A DNA stretch of 64,000 nt. Source: Sedimentitalea sp042687825. Lineage in GTDB: Bacteria; Pseudomonadota; Alphaproteobacteria; Rhodobacterales; Rhodobacteraceae. The stretch lies in the NCBI RefSeq assembly GCF_042687825.1, contig NZ_JBHUQE010000002.1, positions 241,410-305,409 of the forward strand. Reading direction: 5' to 3'. The position numbers and the translations under genes were made by a program. Every line of letters begins with the position of its first letter. Positions within the stretch are counted from its first letter, which is position 1. The notes below the pieces were generated by a model. It made no database searches. It worked only from the letters and a program-made list of their open reading frames with translations, and was not told the origin of the DNA. Positions 40,457 to 52,575 of the stretch are shown in pieces.

Positions 40457-41922
40457 GCGCCTATGCGCAGATCTTGGCCCACGCCAGCGAAACCGCGGCG
40501 CTGGCGCAGATCGCCGGGCGTCTGGGCTGGGATCAGGAAACCGTGATGCCGCGCGGCGCGGCGCGTCAGCGCGGCGCCGAAATGGCGGCCATCGAGGCGG
40601 TGCTGCATGCCCGCCGCTCGGCGCCGCAGGTGGGCGAGTGGCTGGCCGAGGCACAGGCCGCCGATGCCACCCAGGCCGCCCAGCTGCGCGAGATCCGCCG
40701 GGCCTATCTGCGCGCCACCAAAGTCCCCTCCGATCTGGCCAAACGCCTTGCTCAGGTGACCTCCGAGGCACAGGGCAAATGGGCCGCCGCCCGCGCCGAC
40801 GAGGACGTGGCTGCCTTTCTGCCCGTTCTGCAAGAAGTGGTTGCGCTGAAGCGCGCGGAGGGCGCGGCGCTGGCCGAGGGCGGCGATGTCTATGATGCCC
40901 TGCTGGCGGATTACGAACCGGGCACGACGGCGGATCAGATCGCCGCGATCTTTGACGCCATGCGCGCGCCGCTGGTCGAGCTGCGCGCGGCAATTCTGGC
41001 GCGGCCGATGCCGCAGGGGCTGAGCGGCACCTTTGCCGAGGCGGCGCAGATGCGCCTGACCCGCGAACTGGCCGAGACCTTTGGCTATGATCTGGACCGG
41101 GGCCGGATCGACAAGGCGGTGCATCCGTTCAGTTCCGGCAGCGGTGACGACGTGCGCATCACCACCCGGACCAGCGCCACGGACCCGTTCAACTGCCTCT
41201 ATTCCACCATTCACGAGACCGGCCACGCCGCCTATGAGCAGGCGATCGATCCGGCCTATGCGCTGACTCCGCTGGGGCAGGGCGTGTCCATGGGCGTGCA
41301 TGAAAGCCAGAGCCGCATCTATGAAAACCAGCTGGGCCGCAGCCGCGCCTTTACCGGCTGGCTCTACGGGCGTATGCGCGATGTATTCGGCGATTTCGGG
41401 ATCACCGATGCCGATGGATTCCACGCCGCGGTCAACCGGGTGCATAACGGACATATCCGCACCGAGGCCGACGAGGTGCAGTACAACCTGCACATCATGC
41501 TGCGGTTCGATCTGGAACGCGCGCTGATGTCGGGCGATCTGCAGGTCGCCGATCTGGAGTCTGCCTGGAATGACCGCTTTGCCGCCGATTTCGGCTATGC
41601 GGTGGACAAGCCCAGCAATGGCTGTCTGCAGGATGTACACTGGTCGGTGGGTCTGTTCGGCTATTTCCCGACCTATGCGCTGGGTAATGTCTATGCCGGC
41701 TGTCTGTATCAGGCGCTGCGTCAGGCGGTGCCGCAACTGGACGACCAGTTGGCCCGGGGCGACACGTCGGCAGCGACTGCATGGCTGCGCGAACACGTGC
41801 AGCGCCATGGCGGATTGTATGAGCCGCGCGAGCTGATCGCGCAGGCCAGCGGCCTGCAACCCGGGCCGGCGCCGCTGCTGGACTATCTGCAGCGGAAATT
41901 TGGCGCTCTGTACGGGCTGTAA
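40453..41922 (+). CDS. M32 family thermostable carboxypeptidase
   Basis: A 489-residue zinc metallocarboxypeptidase (Taq type). The zinc site HETGH is at residues 254-258, with the upstream HPFSSG and DVRITTR motifs and the downstream HESQSR that supplies the third ligand, all as expected for family M32. It trims C-terminal residues from peptides in the cytoplasm. It is translationally coupled to ctaA by a 4-nt overlap, although no functional link with heme A is known. Confidence 0.94.
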   Translation: MSAYAQILAHASETAALAQIAGRLGWDQETVMPRGAARQRGAEMAAIEAVLHARRSAPQVGEWLAEAQAADATQAAQLREIRRAYLRATKVPSDLAKRLAQVTSEAQGKWAAARADEDVAAFLPVLQEVVALKRAEGAALAEGGDVYDALLADYEPGTTADQIAAIFDAMRAPLVELRAAILARPMPQGLSGTFAEAAQMRLTRELAETFGYDLDRGRIDKAVHPFSSGSGDDVRITTRTSATDPFNCLYSTIHETGHAAYEQAIDPAYALTPLGQGVSMGVHESQSRIYENQLGRSRAFTGWLYGRMRDVFGDFGITDADGFHAAVNRVHNGHIRTEADEVQYNLHIMLRFDLERALMSGDLQVADLESAWNDRFAADFGYAVDKPSNGCLQDVHWSVGLFGYFPTYALGNVYAGCLYQALRQAVPQLDDQLARGDTSAATAWLREHVQRHGGLYEPRELIAQASGLQPGPAPLLDYLQRKFGALYGL

Positions 41923-42118
41923 CCCCACAAAGCGGGGCGATGCGACATGGGCCGCCGGCCTCGGGCCCCCGTGATTCGGGGCTGGCGTTTCGGGTCTTGG
42001 GGCGGCGTTATGTTGCCGCGACTCCCCGCAACTGGTAGGTTGCGGGAACCACAGAATGCAATGCCACCTGTGATTGCGCCAGGCTTCGGTTCTGGCCATC
42101 GCCCATTGGGAGTAGACC

Positions 42119-42748
42119 ATGTTGAACCAATTCTTTCCCAGCGTTCCGGCCCTGACTGCGGCTCTGGTTCTGACCGGCACCATGGCGCAGGCCACGGTCA
42201 TCGGTTTCGAAACCGGCACCTATGCGCAACTGCCCGCAAACCAGACCTATTCCGAAGCGGGCTATACCTTTACAACCGGGCTGAACGACCACTTTGACAG
42301 CAACGATTTTTCGGGCAACACCGTGTTTCCCGGAGGATTGCCCTATCTGGTCTTTCACGAGGCCGAGGCCAATCCGACAAACAATATCGTCACACTGGAT
42401 TTTGGCGGCGCTGCCTTTGATCTGCTGCGGTTCGATCTGGCGACGGATCCCCGGGTGCTGCAACGCAATCCGGTGATCAACCCGGCCATGACCGTCACGG
42501 GGTCCAACGGCGCGACGATGACCAGCACGGCGGGTCTGGTTGGTCAGGTCGATGTGAACTTTCTGAACGTCACCTCTGTGACCTTTGACATCGTCGGCAT
42601 GTCATCGCGCGCCGGTAACGTCATTCTGGACAATGTGGTGGTGCGTGCCGCCAGCGCGCCGGCCACCATACCGCTGCCGGCCAGCGGGTGGTTGTTGCTG
42701 GCCGGTCTGGGCGGGGTCGGGATGGTGTTGCGACGCCGCCGGTCCTGA
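42119..42748 (+). CDS. VPLPA-CTERM sorting domain-containing protein
   Basis: A 209-residue exported protein with a signal peptide (about 1-23, ending ALVLTGTMAQA), a beta-rich middle of unknown fold, and a C-terminal sorting signal IPLPASGWLLLAGLGG followed by a helix and RRRRS. The VPLPA-type tripartite tail is typical of rhodobacterial exosortase substrates. The domain before the tail does not match anything I know. The upstream 196 nt contain a small hairpin (CGCAAC TGGTAGG TTGCG-like), otherwise nothing evident. Confidence 0.85.
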   Translation: MLNQFFPSVPALTAALVLTGTMAQATVIGFETGTYAQLPANQTYSEAGYTFTTGLNDHFDSNDFSGNTVFPGGLPYLVFHEAEANPTNNIVTLDFGGAAFDLLRFDLATDPRVLQRNPVINPAMTVTGSNGATMTSTAGLVGQVDVNFLNVTSVTFDIVGMSSRAGNVILDNVVVRAASAPATIPLPASGWLLLAGLGGVGMVLRRRRS

Positions 42749-42814
42749 GCGGCGGCGCGGCCGGGCTTCTGGCCCGATGCCCGCGCCGGTTTCACGGCCC
42801 GGTTCGGATGACGC

Positions 42815-45547
<2,733 letters not shown>

Positions 45548-45593
45548 GTTTTTCGCCCATTATTGCTGCATCGGCCATCTTGTGTGATCGGAC

Positions 45594-45621
45594 CTTATCA
45601 GACCCAGCATATTGGGTGCAA
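45594..45621 (-). promoter_or_regulatory. Candidate gyrA promoter
   Basis: On the minus strand TTGCAC (-35-like, 45621-45616) and GATAAG (-10-like, 45599-45594) are spaced by 16 nt, 47 nt from the gyrA start. No experimental support. Confidence 0.35.
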
Positions 45622-45755
45622 TGGCGCGATCACCATTGATTTGGCAGCCAACACATTACAGTGATAACATACTGTTTTTGTTGAAAGTTAATGAATTTTG
45701 CCGATCATGAAAGGATCGAGCCAACAAACACAGGTAGTATAAAGCGAGAGTAACG

Positions 45756-46025
45756 ATGAATCCGACCGAAACCGAATTGATGCTGAAGGGCTATGGTCTG
45801 ACCACGGCCGAGATCTTTTATCACCTGCCGGACTATACCCATGTCCTGAACAGTTTCGTCTGGCAGGACTACGATTTGGCGCCGGATCTGCCGGCGCTGT
45901 TCAAGTTCGTGGAATTCTGGCAACGCGAGATCGACGGCCCGCTGCATTCGGTGCGCTTTACCCACCGCAAGCTGCTGTCCTCGGGCGAGTGGCACAATCA
46001 GGTGGGTGAATTCACCCTGCATTGA
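45756..46025 (+). CDS. Usg family protein
   Basis: An 89-residue protein of the Usg family, first named for an ORF upstream of the Caulobacter trp genes. The conserved pattern YGLTTAEIFYHLPDY and the central W/F-rich FVWQDYD, with HSVRFTHRKL near the end, are intact. Function unknown. It is divergent from gyrA and convergent with the caspase-like gene. Its 5' region contains TATAAA about 18 nt from the start, which could be part of a promoter. Confidence 0.93.
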   Translation: MNPTETELMLKGYGLTTAEIFYHLPDYTHVLNSFVWQDYDLAPDLPALFKFVEFWQREIDGPLHSVRFTHRKLLSSGEWHNQVGEFTLH

Positions 46026-46046
46026 CCCCGGACGACCCCGCGCCGG

Positions 46047-47642
46047 TCAACTGCGCCAGGCGGTCGCGGTACAGCCGTTTGACGCGACATTGGAATAGGT
46101 GTTTCCATCGGCCGCCAGCGTACCGCTGGCATAGATCGTGACCGACGGCCAATAGAGAACGAATTTCATTTCCCGACCGGTCAAGGTGACTCGGGTGGTC
46201 GCGCGCTGGCCCAGGGAATCGTTCACGACCCCCTTGAACGTGTTCGGGCCTGTGCGTGTATAGCGCGCCGTTCCCGTCGTCTTGATGAACAGGGGACAAC
46301 TGGCCCGGAACTGCCAGTTTCCGGCGATATTGTGCCCCTCGGGCAGGTCGGGTTTCGTCGGGGCCGCCGCCGTGACCTCACATCTTTTCGATCCCCGTTT
46401 CTGCACCGCGTTCAGCGCCCTTTCAGTGCCCAGTTCCGCCGGGCGCAAAGGTGATCCCGTATCGTTAATGAACGCCCGGAACGCCCGCCGCGTGCGCTGT
46501 CCGATGACGCCATCCGCCGGGCCGGCGGAACAGCCGGCGGCGTTCAGGGCGCTTTGGGTGGCCTTGATGATCGCGCGCGCGTCGCGCCGCGCGGACGGTT
46601 CTGTTGCCGCGGTCGCCTCCGGTGTGCCTGTCGGGGCAGGGTCCGGCTGCGGGCTTTTCTGCCGCAGCATCTGAACCGCCATGCGATAGGTGAACTCGTC
46701 GCTGCGGTTGCTGTAGCTGTCCAGAAACGCCCGCAATGCCTCGGCGGTGCCGAGCGACCGGGCCAGCTCGAAATCCGCGCGCATCGGGCTGGTGACCATA
46801 CGCGCCGGCGCGTCGGATATCGTCGGATCGGAAACCGGACCGGACAGGGCCGGGGCGGCGACCGCGGTGCGGGCAAAGTAGAACTCGCCCAGCAACTCGT
46901 CGTAGTAGGCCGGGAACTGCTGGTGGTTGACGGTGCGGGCCAGGTCGCGCACTTCGAGGCGCAGACCGGCCACCATCTCGCGCAGTTCCAGCCCGGGTTG
47001 CGTCAGGCGCGGCAACAGCGCCCGGGTAAAGACCGAATTTCTTGCGGGATCGTCTTCGGTCAACTCGTCCAGTGCCAGTTGACCGGCCCCGGCGGAAAAG
47101 ATCACGAACGTGCCTTGCGGCGCGGTGATCCGCCCCAGACCCCGGGTGCCGCCGATGCTGCGCCCGGTGCTGGTCTGAAACGGGTTGTTGCGGCAGGCAT
47201 CGACGATCGCGACGGTCATCCGTGCTCCGGTTGCGCGTACCCGGTCCAGCAGCGCCGACAACGCGATGGATTCGGCCTTGATGAAATCGCGTTCGCCCGA
47301 GGCCGGGGCCAAGATGTCGGTGGGCAGCAGGTAGTTTTCGCCGTCTATTTCCACCCCGTGGCCGGCAAAGAACACAAAGGCGGTGTCGCCCGGCTGCAGG
47401 CGTTCGGTGAATGACGAGATCGTCCGGTTCATCTGACGCCGGTCGGCATTCAGCACCGTGATGATGTCGAACCCCTGTTGAGTCAGCGCGGCCGAGATGG
47501 CCTGGGCGTCGGCCCCCGCCTTGTCCAGCGGCGGCACATCGGAATAGAGATCGTTGCCGATCACCAGCCCGAACCGCTTTTCCGCGGCAGCCGTCAGCGG
47601 CAGGCAGAACAGGCAGAAAAACACGGCAAGAAACAGGCGCAT
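46047..47642 (-). CDS. Caspase-like peptidase C14 family protein
   Basis: A 531-residue exported protein. The signal peptide is about residues 1-20 (MRLFLAVFFCLFCLPLTAAA). A caspase/metacaspase-type p20 domain follows, with the catalytic His95 in FFAGHG and Cys150 in DACRNNPF. Downstream there is a Pro/Ala/Thr-rich linker, a short peptidoglycan-binding-like helical segment (ALNAAGCSAGPADGVIGQRT) and a C-terminal beta-rich domain containing the conserved pattern CEVTAAAPTK. Bacterial orthocaspase-like proteins have varied or unproven substrates. The start at 47642 is chosen for the signal; 16 further residues upstream lack one. Confidence 0.88.
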   Translation of the reverse strand: MRLFLAVFFCLFCLPLTAAAEKRFGLVIGNDLYSDVPPLDKAGADAQAISAALTQQGFDIITVLNADRRQMNRTISSFTERLQPGDTAFVFFAGHGVEIDGENYLLPTDILAPASGERDFIKAESIALSALLDRVRATGARMTVAIVDACRNNPFQTSTGRSIGGTRGLGRITAPQGTFVIFSAGAGQLALDELTEDDPARNSVFTRALLPRLTQPGLELREMVAGLRLEVRDLARTVNHQQFPAYYDELLGEFYFARTAVAAPALSGPVSDPTISDAPARMVTSPMRADFELARSLGTAEALRAFLDSYSNRSDEFTYRMAVQMLRQKSPQPDPAPTGTPEATAATEPSARRDARAIIKATQSALNAAGCSAGPADGVIGQRTRRAFRAFINDTGSPLRPAELGTERALNAVQKRGSKRCEVTAAAPTKPDLPEGHNIAGNWQFRASCPLFIKTTGTARYTRTGPNTFKGVVNDSLGQRATTRVTLTGREMKFVLYWPSVTIYASGTLAADGNTYSNVASNGCTATAWRS

Positions 47643-47708
47643 AACACGGGCTCCGAAACGATTCCCTGCCACCTTACAACAGGATGGCACCCGGCGGCGT
47701 GACCTGGT

Positions 47709-48662
47709 TCACACAGAGCAACTGGCGCCGCCCAGAACGCAGAACTTGGCACAATGGGGGTGGTTCAGATGTACGGCGCCCTCGGCTTGGGCCAGGGTTT
47801 CGCCCAGTTCGAATTCCGGCGCATAGGGCAGCAAGGTGCAGGCCAGAACCACCGGGTGCGCCGCGCCCTTGCGTTTGACCACCATGCGCGAACTGGCACA
47901 CATCACGTCCCGCGGCGACTTGCCCAGAATGTCCCAGCAGGCGGTAGTGATCTCGGGCACCTCGACGCCGTCATCCATTTCCGGAAACAGCACGGTTTGG
48001 CCCGGATCATAAGCGTCGATGTCAAAGCCATGCTGGGCAAAGAACGCAGCATAGCCGGTGCGGCTGTCGGCCTCGTCCCGGGCATTGACCGCGCGCCCGG
48101 CCACGGCCATGTCAAAACCGTGATCGCGCAGCCAGACCATGCCTTGCAGGGTCTTTTCAAAGCTGCCGGCGCCGCGTTCGCGATCATGCAGGTCGGCGTC
48201 GTAGTGATCCAGCGACACCCGCAGGCTCAGCCGGTCGCCATGCGCCTTGTGCAAGGCCAGCAGACCGTCGCGCATTGGCGCGCGCATCATCGGGCGCATC
48301 GCGTTCGTCAGGATCAGCACCCGAAAGCCGCGCGCCAGGGCCAGCCCGGCCATTTCGATCATCTGCGGATTCATGAACGGTTCACCGCCGGTAAAGCCGA
48401 TCTCGGCGACGGGCCAGCTGCGTTCGGCGATCTGGTCGAGATAGGGCTCGACCTCGTCCGCTGTCAGATAGACCAGAGCATCATTTGTCGGGCTGCTGAG
48501 GATGTAGCAGTTGGCGCATTCGATATTGCACAGCGTGCCGGTGTTGAACCACAGGGTCTGGGGATCCTGCAGCACCACGCTGGCGCGGGTCTGGCCATCG
48601 GCGGTGACGTGTCGATCCTGGAATTTCCCCTGATTCGCCGGTGGGATGCCGAGATCTTTCAT
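47709..48662 (-). CDS. Radical SAM protein, function unknown
   Basis: A 317-residue radical SAM enzyme with the [4Fe-4S] motif CNIECANC (Cys45, Cys49, Cys52), GGEPFMNP as the SAM-binding GGE motif, and a C-terminal Cys-rich end (CAKFCVLGGASCS) that could hold an auxiliary cluster. The length is too short for a full SPASM maturase but fits the small SPASM-like or MoaA-like classes. No partner peptide gene is apparent. It lies upstream of the caspase-like gene on the same strand (67 nt), and upstream of zwf in the opposite orientation. Confidence 0.85.
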   Translation of the reverse strand: MKDLGIPPANQGKFQDRHVTADGQTRASVVLQDPQTLWFNTGTLCNIECANCYILSSPTNDALVYLTADEVEPYLDQIAERSWPVAEIGFTGGEPFMNPQMIEMAGLALARGFRVLILTNAMRPMMRAPMRDGLLALHKAHGDRLSLRVSLDHYDADLHDRERGAGSFEKTLQGMVWLRDHGFDMAVAGRAVNARDEADSRTGYAAFFAQHGFDIDAYDPGQTVLFPEMDDGVEVPEITTACWDILGKSPRDVMCASSRMVVKRKGAAHPVVLACTLLPYAPEFELGETLAQAEGAVHLNHPHCAKFCVLGGASCSV

Positions 48663-48818
48663 TGCCGCTCCGCCTGTTGGTCTGCCGGACAGTTCTAGCC
48701 TATGCTGTCGAACAGGTTAAAGTCTCTGCACAGTGGCGCACACAGTTGTGATCGCCGTTGAGTTGATTGAAGATAGCGTTACAAACCGGCGCTAGGGAAC
48801 AGGAAAGCCTGAGCGAAC

Positions 48819-50276
48819 ATGGTATCTCGAGTCATTCCCGTGGACCCCTTTGATCTGGTGATCTTTGGCGGCACCGGCGATCTGGCACGGCGCAAGATTC
48901 TGCCCGGCCTGTTTCGGCGATTCTGTGCCGGGCAGATCCCGGATGCGGCGGCCATCATCGCAGCGGCCCGTTCACCGCATTCGGTTGACGAATACCGGGC
49001 GCTGACCGCCGATGCGATTCGCGAATTTTCCGGCGTGGCGCTGTGCAATGATGACCGACTTCAGGCCTTTCTGAAGAGGCTGGACTATGTTCCCATCGAC
49101 GCCCGCGGCATCGATGGCTGGGCCGCCCTTGCGGCGCGTCTCAGTCCGGACCGGGTGCACGCGTTCTACTTCTCTGTCGGCCCTGGCCTGTTCGCCGATC
49201 TGGCCGAACGCATCCACCTGCATGGCATGGCCAGCCCGGACTGCCGTATCGTCGTGGAAAAGCCCTTTGGCCATGATCTGGCCAGCGCCCGGGATCTGAA
49301 CGCCACTCTGGCGGCGCATTTCGACGAGGGCCAGATCTATCGCATCGATCATTATCTGGGCAAGGAAACCGTGCAGAACCTGATGGCGATCCGGTTCGGC
49401 AACATGCTGTTCGAGCCCCTGTGGAACAGTCAGTATGTCGATCACATTCAGGTCACCGTGGCCGAAACCGTCGGTGTCGGCGGTCGCGGCGAATACTATG
49501 ACCGGGCCGGCGCCATGCGGGACATGATGCAGAACCACCTGATGCAGCTGTTATGCCTGATCGCGATGGAACCGCCGGCGAAATTCGACCCCGACGCGGT
49601 GCGCGATGAAAAGCTCAAGGTGATCCGGGCGCTGGACCCGGTCGAGCCGCACCATATCGTGCGCGGCCAGTACGAGGCGCTGGATGGCGAACATCCCGGC
49701 TATCGCGAGGCGGTGAATCAGCCGCGCAGCACCACCGAAAGCTATGTCGCGATGAAGGTCCATATCAGCAACTGGCGCTGGGCCGGCACGCCGTTCTATC
49801 TGCGTACCGGCAAGCGCCTGGTGGCACGGTCGTCGGTGATCAACGTCATGTTCAAGGATGCGCCGCATTCGATCTTTGGCCCCGAGGCCGGGCGGCACGC
49901 CAATCTGCTGTCCATTCGCCTGCAGCCCAACGAGGGCATCACCCTGCAGGTGACCATCAAGGAACCGGGGCCTGGCGGCATGCGCCTGGTGGACGTGCCG
50001 CTGGACATGACCTTTGCCGAGGCGCTGGGACCCGAGGGCGAGGACCCTCCGGATGCCTATGAACGGTTGATCATGGACGTGATCCGGGGCAATCAGACGT
50101 TGTTCATGCGTGGCGACGAAGTCGAGGCCGCCTGGGCCTGGACCGATCCGATCATCGCCGGCTGGCAGGCGCGCGGCGAGGTGCCCAAGCCGTATGACAG
50201 CGGCAGTGTCGGACCGGGCGATGCCGACCTGTTGATGAAGCGCGACCACCGGGAATGGAGAGGAATAAAGCCTTGA
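48819..50276 (+). CDS. zwf: Glucose-6-phosphate 1-dehydrogenase
   Basis: A 485-residue enzyme that oxidises glucose 6-phosphate to 6-phosphogluconolactone with NADP. The coenzyme site GGTGDLARRKILPGLF is near the N-terminus, the active-site signature RIDHYLGKE and the following TVQNLMAIRF are intact, and the substrate-binding EKPFGHD is present. It is first in a zwf-pgl-pgi operon: its stop overlaps the pgl start. Such operons feed the Entner-Doudoroff and oxidative pentose-phosphate routes, the main sugar path in this bacterial group. Confidence 0.97.
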   Translation: MVSRVIPVDPFDLVIFGGTGDLARRKILPGLFRRFCAGQIPDAAAIIAAARSPHSVDEYRALTADAIREFSGVALCNDDRLQAFLKRLDYVPIDARGIDGWAALAARLSPDRVHAFYFSVGPGLFADLAERIHLHGMASPDCRIVVEKPFGHDLASARDLNATLAAHFDEGQIYRIDHYLGKETVQNLMAIRFGNMLFEPLWNSQYVDHIQVTVAETVGVGGRGEYYDRAGAMRDMMQNHLMQLLCLIAMEPPAKFDPDAVRDEKLKVIRALDPVEPHHIVRGQYEALDGEHPGYREAVNQPRSTTESYVAMKVHISNWRWAGTPFYLRTGKRLVARSSVINVMFKDAPHSIFGPEAGRHANLLSIRLQPNEGITLQVTIKEPGPGGMRLVDVPLDMTFAEALGPEGEDPPDAYERLIMDVIRGNQTLFMRGDEVEAAWAWTDPIIAGWQARGEVPKPYDSGSVGPGDADLLMKRDHREWRGIKP

Positions 50277-50944
50277 ACCTCGTAGAATACTCCGATCGTG
50301 AAATGGCCGCCATCGATCTGGCCAACGTTCTGGCCGGCGAGTTGGAAAATGCGCTGCTGCACCATGACAGCGTGTCCTTTGCCGTGCCGGGCGGCACCAC
50401 GCCGGGACCGATCTTTGACACCCTGTGCGCCGCCGATATCGAGTGGCACCGGGTGCATGTGCTGGCCACCGACGAACGCTGGGTGCCGCAGGACGATCCC
50501 CGCAGCAATGGCCGTCTGATCATCGAACGTCTGCTGACCGGGCGGGCAGGGGTGGCGACCTATCTGCCGCTCTATGCGCCGACGCCCGGTCCCGACGATG
50601 TGCTGGCCGAGATCGAATCGATGCTGGCGCCGCATCTGCCGATCTCGGTGCTGCTGCTGGGCATGGGCGCCGACATGCATGTGGCTTCGCTGTTTCCGGG
50701 CGATGCCGCGCTGTCGGCGGCGTTGTCGCCGACAGCGCCGACCCTGGTTGCGGTGCGCCCGACAGCCGCGCCCGAGCCGCGCATCAGCCTGACCGCGCCG
50801 GTTCTGGATGGCGCGCTGGCCAAGCATCTGGTGATCTTCGGCGCCGACAAGCGCGCGGCTTTGGAACGCGCGGCCAAGCTGTCGGACGAGCAGGCGCCGA
50901 TCCGGGCGGTGCTCAGCGAAATGACGGTGCACTGGGCGGAATAG
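50273..50944 (+). CDS. pgl: 6-phosphogluconolactonase
   Basis: A 223-residue enzyme that hydrolyses 6-phosphogluconolactone. It has the signatures AVPGGTTPGPIFDTL, ATDERWVP and the C-terminal part of the fold. The most likely start is TTG at 50273, overlapping the zwf stop (TTGA) with GAGAGGA about 9 nt upstream, giving the family's MNLVEY-type N-terminus; an ATG at 50255 would add six residues inside zwf. Co-transcribed with zwf and pgi. Confidence 0.92.
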   Translation: MNLVEYSDREMAAIDLANVLAGELENALLHHDSVSFAVPGGTTPGPIFDTLCAADIEWHRVHVLATDERWVPQDDPRSNGRLIIERLLTGRAGVATYLPLYAPTPGPDDVLAEIESMLAPHLPISVLLLGMGADMHVASLFPGDAALSAALSPTAPTLVAVRPTAAPEPRISLTAPVLDGALAKHLVIFGADKRAALERAAKLSDEQAPIRAVLSEMTVHWAE

Positions 50945-50946
50945 AC

Positions 50947-52575
50947 ATGCCGGACTGGGATCAATTGGCGGCATTGCACGCTGCCGGCCGCGCGGGCCGC
51001 ATTGCCGATCTGTTTGTTGAAACGCCGGACCGGGCCGCAAGGTTCAGCGTGCAGACCGACGACCTGTTGCTGGATTATTCAAAGACCATGATCGACGCGG
51101 CGGTGCGCGACGCGCTGATCGGGTTGTGCCGCACGGAGGGGGTGGCGGAAAAGCGGACGGCGATGTTCGCCGGCGAGAACATCAACCGGACCGAGGACCG
51201 GGCGGTGCTGCATACCGCGCTGCGCAATCTGGATGGGGGTCCGGTGATTTCCGGCGGTGTCGATGTGATGCCGGGCATTCGGGACACGCTGGCGCGGATG
51301 CGCGGCTTTGCCGATGCGCTGCGCAGCGGCAGCCTGACCGGTGCCGGCGGCGCCATCACCGATGTGGTCAATATCGGCATCGGCGGCTCGGATCTGGGTC
51401 CGGCGATGGCGGTGCCGGCGCTGGCGCCCTATCATGACGGGCCGCGCTGTCATTTCGTGTCCAATGTCGACGGCGCCCATATCGCCGACTGCCTGCGCGA
51501 TCTTGATCCGCGCCGGACGCTGGTGATTGTCGCGTCCAAGACCTTTACCACCGTCGAGACCATGACCAACGCGCGCACGGCGCGCGCCTGGATGCACGAG
51601 GGCGGCGGCGACCCGGCGCTGCAATTCGCCGCTGTGTCCACCGCTGACGAGCGTACCGCGGCCTTTGGCATTGCGGCCGACCGGGTATTTGGCTTTCAGG
51701 ACTGGGTCGGGGGGCGTTATTCAGTCTGGGGGCCGGTCGGCCTGGCGCTGATGCTTGCGATCGGCCCAAAAGGATTCGAGGCATTTCTGCGCGGCGGCCA
51801 GGCCATGGACCGGCATTTTCAGTCTGCGGACTGGGACCAGAACATGCCGGTCATGCTGGCCCTGACCGGGCTGTGGCACAGCCGGGTCTGCGGGTATCGC
51901 ACCCGCGCCGTGCTGCCCTATGAGCAGCGCCTGGCGCGGTTGCCGGCCTATCTGCAACAGCTGGAAATGGAATCCAACGGCAAGAGCGTGGCGATGGATG
52001 GCAGCGCACTGGCGCAGTCGACCGGACCGGTGGTCTGGGGTGAACCGGGCACCAACGGGCAGCATGCCTTTTATCAGTTACTGCATCAGGGTTCGGCGAT
52101 CGTGCCTTGTGAATTCATGGTCGGAGCCCGCGGTCACGAGCCCGATCTGGCGCATCAGCACCGGCTGCTGGTGTCCAATTGCCTGGCCCAGTCCGAGGCA
52201 CTGATGAACGGGCGCAGCCTGGACGAGGCCCGCGCCCTGATCGCCGATGCAGGACTGGAAACCGACCAGATCGAGCGCCAGGCGCGGCACCGGGTGTTTC
52301 CCGGAAACCGGCCGTCGGTCACGCTGGTCTATCCGCAGCTGACACCCTATGTGCTGGGCCAGATTGTCGCGCTGTACGAGCACCGGGTGTTCGTCGAAGG
52401 CGTGATCCTGGGAATCAATTCCTTCGATCAATGGGGCGTCGAACTGGGCAAGGAACTGGCGACCTCGCTGGCGCCGATCGTCGATGGCGACCGGCCCGCT
52501 ACCGGCAAGGACGGTTCCACCGCCGCGCTGGTGGCACAGGTGCATCGCCATGGCGGCGGGCAGGGCGGCGGCTAG
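50947..52575 (+). CDS. pgi: Glucose-6-phosphate isomerase
   Basis: A 542-residue enzyme that interconverts glucose 6-phosphate and fructose 6-phosphate. The two PGI signatures are present: GGRYSVWGPVGL and the region around GPVVWGEPGTNGQHAF, with the catalytic Glu in that segment, then the C-terminal LGKELA. It starts 2 nt after the pgl stop. It supplies glucose 6-phosphate from gluconeogenesis, or recycles fructose 6-phosphate, to the enzymes encoded upstream. Confidence 0.97.
   Translation: MPDWDQLAALHAAGRAGRIADLFVETPDRAARFSVQTDDLLLDYSKTMIDAAVRDALIGLCRTEGVAEKRTAMFAGENINRTEDRAVLHTALRNLDGGPVISGGVDVMPGIRDTLARMRGFADALRSGSLTGAGGAITDVVNIGIGGSDLGPAMAVPALAPYHDGPRCHFVSNVDGAHIADCLRDLDPRRTLVIVASKTFTTVETMTNARTARAWMHEGGGDPALQFAAVSTADERTAAFGIAADRVFGFQDWVGGRYSVWGPVGLALMLAIGPKGFEAFLRGGQAMDRHFQSADWDQNMPVMLALTGLWHSRVCGYRTRAVLPYEQRLARLPAYLQQLEMESNGKSVAMDGSALAQSTGPVVWGEPGTNGQHAFYQLLHQGSAIVPCEFMVGARGHEPDLAHQHRLLVSNCLAQSEALMNGRSLDEARALIADAGLETDQIERQARHRVFPGNRPSVTLVYPQLTPYVLGQIVALYEHRVFVEGVILGINSFDQWGVELGKELATSLAPIVDGDRPATGKDGSTAALVAQVHRHGGGQGGG

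Noticed and set aside
38384..40993. 869-residue minus-strand frame over the TrmJ, ctaA and M32 genes
   Set aside because: Spans three recognised plus-strand genes and has an Arg/Pro-rich composition typical of antisense reading.
45658..45675. ACAGT-N8-ACTGT inverted repeat followed by T5 between gyrA and usg
   Set aside because: Only five base pairs in an AT-rich promoter region; too weak to call a terminator or operator.
50255..50272. ATG 6 codons upstream of the pgl start
   Set aside because: It lies inside zwf and the TTG at 50273 has a better ribosome-binding site and a standard stop/start overlap.
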